Assembly: GCA_026874595.1 (NCBI GenBank)
Contig: CM049318.1
Location: forward strand, 4,663,741 to 4,727,740
Reading direction: 5' to 3'
DNA from: Sipunculus nudus
Taxonomy: Eukaryota > Annelida > Sipuncula > Golfingiida > Sipunculidae
DNA: 64,000 bases
Under the pieces are notes generated by a model. The model was not told the DNA's origin and did no database searches. It saw only the letters and a list, made by a program, of their open reading frames with translations. The translations under genes and the position numbers were made by a program. Shown here piece by piece: positions 58,701 to 64,000 of the stretch. The first letter of the stretch is position 1, and each line of letters opens with the position of its first letter.

Positions 58701-59933
58701 TTTCCCCTGAAAATTTTGTCTTCGTAACACTAGATATATATTGGCCAAACATTTATCATCTTTACATATCATTATAATGAATTGAAAAGTATAAAATTGT
58801 TTTAATTTCACCTTTGCTTATCCGCTTCCCTTCTCCCGTGAAATATCCTATATCTGCGCCATTGATCAGTCGTAAATAGTTGAGACAACGGTTTGTCTGT
58901 TAGATTCATGTAACAAGAAACAGCATATTTAATGATAAGAAGCACACAAAAGAAGGGCACCAGGTTTAATTGGTGGTACGATCAGTACGAACGCCCTTGA
59001 GTACCTGCAAAGTCGTCGGCTCAATGACTCTTATGTGAAGGACCGTCATATCAGATCAACTCGTATATCAAAGAAACTGTGCCCTACACAACGCTCCATC
59101 TGGTGGCGGATGTAGAAACTCGCATATGTGAATAACTATCACTTACGACTATGCACTATATATATATTTTTACTGCAAATCAAATATATTATTCCTCGTT
59201 TATTATTTGAACCAGTAGTAGGATCATACTTGAATAGGATATATTGTTTTATCTGTTATTGTACTGATTCTTAATTATATTATATGCCAGTACATAGAAC
59301 GTCTCCAATATCTCCGTGTCAGAACGTTTTCCAGATTATAATGCACTGGTAAATTATCTGATATATAAGAAATATAACAACGGCATGCAAAATTTGTATT
59401 TATTTTATAATTTTGTTAAAACCTTACGTTTTTTATATTTTCCTTAAACCGTTGATCAACTACATGTAAAGCACTGGAATTTGATCAGAAACTGATTCTA
59501 TTTTACTTTTATTTAAGCGGTCTTCTGTTATAAGTGTTATAAGACTATGTGGTCGAAGATAGTTTTTTTCAAATATATTTTATTTGCCCTATAATATATT
59601 GTGGAAATTTAAAGTGAAATACTGCCATTTCTGTAATTTCTTGTACTCTATGTATCGTTTATCTTGTTTACAGGTACCGTAGACCTGACCAAGGGAACAA
59701 GTCATCTTTCCAGGAAGAAACGCCAGTTTATCTACTGTGAGGGTAACCAACAACCAGTGGTTCGTTACGCTCGCACCACGTCCTACTGTACCCGCATGAT
59801 GATGTGTCCGATTCCCGAGGACCTCAACCACTGCCGTGAGCAACATCACACCGGGGATGACTTCTACCGCTGCATGTGCTGTCCGAGCGAGGTCACACCC
59901 CAGACTTGCAGCTTTGGCTGTATGATAATTTAG
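55768..59933 (+). CDS. Secreted BRICHOS-domain proprotein with furin site and 9-Cys C-terminal peptide, gene C (intact)
   Basis: Coding exons 55768-55836, 56172-56312, 57096-57206, 57606-57783 and 59674-59933 (759 nt, 252 aa). Splice sites and phases are identical to gene A. Nine residues differ from A (T6I, L23M, H32Q, Y66F, H105N, R112T, D167G, D190G, K192Q); only the last two fall in the released peptide and none affects a Cys. RKKR (180-183), all nine mature-peptide Cys, C76, C83 and the N95 sequon are kept. Signal peptide, BRICHOS-like domain, cleavage site and Cys-rich peptide are ordered as in A, so two functional genes appear to be maintained. Intron 5 (1,890 bp) is enlarged by a three-LTR miniature element. 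Function is unknown; a secreted peptide precursor is the safest statement. Confidence 0.88.
58031..58733. mobile_element. Miniature LTR element (TRIM type) in intron 5 of C: three LTRs, two internal segments
   Basis: LTRs at 58035-58189, 58309-58459 and 58579-58729 alternate with internal segments 58190-58308 and 58460-58578. CTAG flanks both ends (58031-58034, 58730-58733), the same target as in B. Each internal segment starts with a TGGGGGCTCGTCC primer site (58193, 58463) and ends TTAAGAGGGATTG. In LTR2 the A-box-like TAGCAAAGCGG is at 58361-58371 and the B-box-like GGTTTCGAACCC at 58403-58414, about 31 nt apart as in tRNA genes. The extra LTR-internal unit is best explained by recombination between LTRs. 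Confidence 0.8.
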
Positions 59934-60226
59934 GGATAATCGCTGTTTTTTCAAGAAAGTGAAATGATTATAGTTTAACCTCAGTTTTTGTATAGCATCA
60001 GTTTAGTATACCAAAACAATGATATTAAATATTTGATGAGATATAAATTATTTAAATTGTGTGGGGAATGTCAAGTGAAACCACAGTAATGTGTGGTTTT
60101 ATAATTGTATGGGAATCTGTATACCTTTCAGATTTTGTTCTAATGCCTATAACTGTTATGCTGTTATATTCCCCCGTACAACATGTATACTGTTATATAC
60201 TGCATTGTAAAACCTTTGTCTGATTA

Positions 60227-60232
60227 AATAAA
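60227..60232 (+). terminator. Polyadenylation signal of BRICHOS gene C
   Basis: AATAAA about 295 bp after the stop, aligned with those of A and B. Confidence 0.65.
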
Positions 60233-60920
60233 CTGAATTAATATTAAAATTTACTTGTGCCATGGGCAAAAGTGTCTTGGGCGAATGTGTATGTCTGTTG
60301 AAAGGCATCAGGTTATAGTTGGATAGTTATGCATTGGAACGAGGATAATAGGTTAGACGTGGTGTGCTACTATACATATATTATTGAAATTATTCTAACA
60401 TCCGCACACCATAAAAACACTCCCCTTAGCAGCCGATCCTTGGCTCTATATGATATTTACCAAATGCTAACAAATTTTCCAAACACATACCATTTGCCTG
60501 TAGATATGGGATAGTGAATATTTTGTATGTCCAAAGTCTTATTTTCCTCTATTTTGTTTTCAAGGGAATCAATGGCAAACTAATTAACAAGTATCTCTCT
60601 CCACTCAACATGTAAGGTGTTGATCCGCATAGGCCAACCTTTATCTTCACACTGCAAATACGAACTCTGCCTCTAAATGTTTCTTCCTTTTCTTTCACCG
60701 GAGGACTGTCTTAAGTAATAACAGATATTTGGTAAATTTCGAGCGCAACTTTTAGAGAAAACAAGAAGACGCGTAATGGTCGCCGACGGCCAAGGAAATA
60801 CCAATCAGGCTGATTCTTATCGAGGCCCTGCATTCCTTTCATACAAACATTCGTTTGACTGCAGTGTCAATTCAAAACTTTATTCTTTCATATGGAATTC
60901 AGTCAAATCCCTTTGTTCTC

Positions 60921-60990
60921 TACCGACATCGGTTCGAAACCCGGATCTACTCAAAATTTTTTTCCCCTGTGCTAAATGTTTCCGTAGCAA
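60921..60990 (+). mobile_element. Old fragment of the miniature LTR element, unit C
   Basis: CCGACATCGGTTCGAAACCC ... TTTTTTCCCCTGTG ... TTCCGTAGCAA; orthologous to the fragments in A and B. Confidence 0.5.
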
Positions 60991-61007
60991 TATATACACA
61001 TAATATT

Positions 61008-61130
61008 ATTGGGGTTTTCTGACTTTTCCCCTTGCAATGCTGGATACTTCTGAGATGATACATATTTTGGGGGATTTTCTGACTTTTTTCCATTGCAATG
61101 CTGGATACTTCTGAGATGATATATATCTCC
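61008..61130. repeat. Two-copy ~62-bp tandem repeat, unit C
   Basis: Same doublet as 42883-43007, so the tandem duplication preceded the B/C split. Confidence 0.75.
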
Positions 61131-62221
61131 AATATTTTTCAATATAAGCAATAAACACAATTCCCAATGTTCAAAATCGTAAAATACACATTCATACTCA
61201 TATTATGGCAGCTTTGTTTTACTGTGATATGGTTATATAGAACAGTGCTTAATTACATCGCAGAAAGGTACTATGATGACTTAGAAAAACCGGTCCCCAA
61301 GTAAGGCTAGGATCGCGGTTCGTGAAGTTAGCCATGCCGAGGCCGAAGCCTATACCTTAGAAAACACATGCTTTTCTCCAATAGATTGCAAACTGTAATA
61401 CACTCAAAATATGAACTGAAAAACTAATCCAAGCCTAATGATAACGACAGAATTAATATTATATTTGTTGTATTTGTTATATTTTTTTTTAAATAAGCCT
61501 TTATTTTGCATCAGATATTTTAACCATATTAGAAAAATGTAGTCGACTTATGGTGCTTGAACAGTATTTTTATTGTGCTTCACCATTTTCATCATATATT
61601 TAAGAATCTTTTCCCGTGTTCTTTGATTTATACGAGGAAAGGATATTTCTCTTCAATACTGCCCCCCTCCCCCCCCAGCTCTGGATATAGTTACCACAAA
61701 GTGAATAACTCTTGATCCGCTTAAGGTTTAATAGGATACGTTTTGAATATTTGCGATTTATTCATATGAAATGGTGACACAGTTTACACAATGGATATTC
61801 CACCCATTTGGAGCCTTTCCTTAATTTAATTAAAAAAATATGTTATTATAATATGTACATATTATTACTTCATGACATGGACTTTTCATATCAACTTACG
61901 TGATGAAAAGCTGGTCGATTTGTGTGGTTTAATTCATTGTGTAAAATTGCTCAAGTAAAGACAACCATAATAAATTCTATCTGAAGATTAGTGTCTCTTT
62001 TTCGGGATTTCCAGCTTCTCCTATTATGATCTTTTTTGTTGTAAATTAATCATATAAAATGGTCTCATGATACTTGACACTACTGAAGTGTTTGTCAAAC
62101 TGCGCGGGTACACTGCATATAGTGCATTAGTCACAGAAATCAACCAAGAATATATAATCAAACAGTTTTACATGAGAGGTACAAAGCGTTTAAACATTCT
62201 TACTGGGAAGTAGTTGCAATT

Positions 62222-62224
<3 letters not shown>

Positions 62225-62278
<54 letters not shown>

Positions 62279-62280
62279 TA
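62225..62280. repeat. (TA)n microsatellite, unit C
   Basis: About 56 bp, longer than its unit-B counterpart (39 bp). Confidence 0.95.
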
Positions 62281-63494
62281 TGAGTGTCTGTGTGATTTAT
62301 AATTTGTTATAATTTAATTATATCTACACACAAATAAATAAAAATATAAAAAAGCAAATAATAGCAGTAGAAAAATTTATAGAAATGTATAAATGTAAGC
62401 TAAATTTTTGTATAAAAAATCATATACAAATAATATGATCGTGTTTCACTTACGATCAAATGTAAACTTATTTTTATGGCTTATTTGTTTTTATCATAAG
62501 TGGATCTAAAAAATTTTTAATCTTTTTCTCGAAAATACCTTGACCGTTAAAGCTCTGTAGGTTTGTGTGGAGAAACCGGCGAGTGGCGTATTCTGCTTTC
62601 CATATTAGCAATTTATATTCATTTTAGACTCCCTAGAGAAAAGCCTGGCTAAGGACCCTCCAACAAAACTGTATGGATCGACCCCTGTCCACCTGAATAA
62701 TGATAAGATGAAAAGACTGATAAGTCTTTGAACCATAGGTATGTCAGTCTGAGTCAATGTTAGTTCTTATTTTAGGAATTTTGACACCGCGGCAATCGCG
62801 CGTTATCAGCTGGACCGCCGAGTGATTTTAAAGAGGCATGCGTCTGACAATTACTTTTCATCTACTAAGGTATATTGTGCCATATGTTAAGATTTATGAC
62901 AAATAAATCATATCTCAGTGCCTCAGGAGCCCAAGCTGATTTTCGAGCGTCCCAAGGGAGAGGATATTTATCATTTTTTTAAAGGATATGCAAATTTAAA
63001 GTTTGTCGTATTTATGTATTTATCATATCCTTATATGATAAGGAATGCTGTCGTTACATAAATATTTGATTATAGCGAAATGTAACATTAAGTTATCAGC
63101 GCAGTGTTTACATGACTTACTGGTTTGTTTGAGGCAGTTGGTAATGGTCAGTTTCTACATGGGCAGCTTTGAACCTCCCGGCCTCAACGCCAGAAATTCG
63201 CGAGTTTCATCGGACCCTTGGACCAGCAGAACTGAGAGTCCATGAGAGATTTTAAGTATCAGAGATTCTATCCCCCACAATCCTGAAAGTAGTGTAACTA
63301 TCGATTTTATACGTAACAGAAAGTAACTGATCTTAAACCTACTGATTCGTTGTCTGTCAGCAATAATTTCATGCTCATCTGACGCACCTGTGAGGCGAAT
63401 TGAGGCGACAAATTAATGCCCATGTTATTTACCGCACAGGCACCGACTCCTTGAATCCATCCACCTATATAAATATAGGCAATTCTATTTCAAG

Positions 63495-63650
63495 CTGATA
63501 TGTTTATTAATTTAAACCAGGATGCCAGATGACAAAAATAGATTTCCTTATCACCTGGGACGAGAGATATTTATAACATGACATGAAACCATGGCGTGAT
63601 TGGTTTGTTATTTTTCACTGCTATGTAACGGACATACAAGGTTTAAAAGT
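63495..63650 (+). repeat. Local interspersed repeat family member, unit C downstream
   Basis: Nearly identical to 45385-45535. Confidence 0.65.
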
Positions 63651-64000
63651 CATATATGATCATAACGTTATATTTTTACTGTAGTATATGTACCTTGTCT
63701 TTTAAATGTGTTCGCATGACAGAGAGACCTGTGTCAGTCCACTCACTATTGTTCACAATTTCAAGGTACATGTTCGCAGGGAATACGTATAAGCACAAAA
63801 GTAGCATATTACCCACCCTTACGTTTGGACGTCTGCCAACTTTGTCCTGTGACAGGTTTCTCTTGAGCTGAGCTAACTCATAGAATACATTGCCGCCGTT
63901 TCTGTAGGAAGGCCCTGTGAAAGACCCTTTTTCGCCTTTTTTTATATTTCTCACAGTATTTTGGTTATATGAACACGTTAAATGAGAGTTATCAACACGT

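Larger units (their letters stand above)
49660..64000 (+). repeat. Segmental duplication, unit C (runs off the window)
   Basis: Collinear with unit B, with extra DNA at about 50930-52800 (SINE and other repeats). It continues to the right edge, where 63960-64000 still matches unit B at about 45840-45880. Confidence 0.65.

Noticed and set aside
59589-59954. 121-codon minus-strand ORF over exon 6 of gene C
   Set aside because: Antisense of the Cys-rich exon; no promoter, and it is shortened or broken in the other copies.

Overview
This window is eukaryotic DNA. It is AT-rich, has spliced genes with long introns, many (TA)n microsatellites and several classes of retroelement. A lophotrochozoan, most likely a bivalve mollusc, fits best: intergenic DNA rich in AGGTCA and GTCCG motifs, an intronless-coding RING/B-box/NHL gene, and tRNA-derived SINEs. 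The species assignment is inference; no ribosomal or mitochondrial marker is present.

Layout. 0-8.7 kb is intergenic: the 3' end of a LINE at the left edge, a frameshifted L1-like LINE on the minus strand (3.6-5.76 kb) sitting between two direct repeats, and an AGGTCA-rich stretch. 8.77-10.63 kb holds one intact coding exon for a TRIM-like RING/B-box/coiled-coil/NHL protein. 10.6-17.1 kb has no gene I can support. From about 17 kb to the right edge the window is a tandem segmental duplication. Its unit carries a six-exon gene (first exon non-coding) for a secreted BRICHOS-domain proprotein that ends in an RKKR furin-type site and a 69-residue, 9-cysteine C-terminal peptide.

The three genes lie at about 21.1-25.4 kb (A, intact, 252 aa), 37.7-42.1 kb (B, a pseudogene with a 5-nt loss in the signal-peptide exon and a TAG in exon 4) and 55.2-60.2 kb (C, intact, 252 aa). 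A fourth, truncated last-exon relic (D) is at 46.27-46.83 kb. Promoters are strongly conserved across the copies: a TATA box, two TCACGTGA E-boxes, a CCAAT box, and a nearly invariant block about 0.5-0.75 kb upstream containing the palindrome ATTTATCGATAAAT.

Mobile elements date the duplications. A defective Ty3/Gypsy element with paired LTRs and a 5-bp target duplication lies only downstream of copy A. A miniature LTR element (TRIM type) sits at one identical intron-5 site in B and C but not in A. Its roughly 155-bp LTRs contain tRNA-like A and B boxes, and each internal segment starts with a tRNA-Pro-type primer site. So the A lineage separated before B and C did. A SINE family is present at two sites, and a local repeat family of about 300 bp recurs at least ten times.

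The most interesting system here is the BRICHOS/Cys-rich peptide gene array. The most unusual mobile element is the miniature LTR element with a putative internal pol III promoter.
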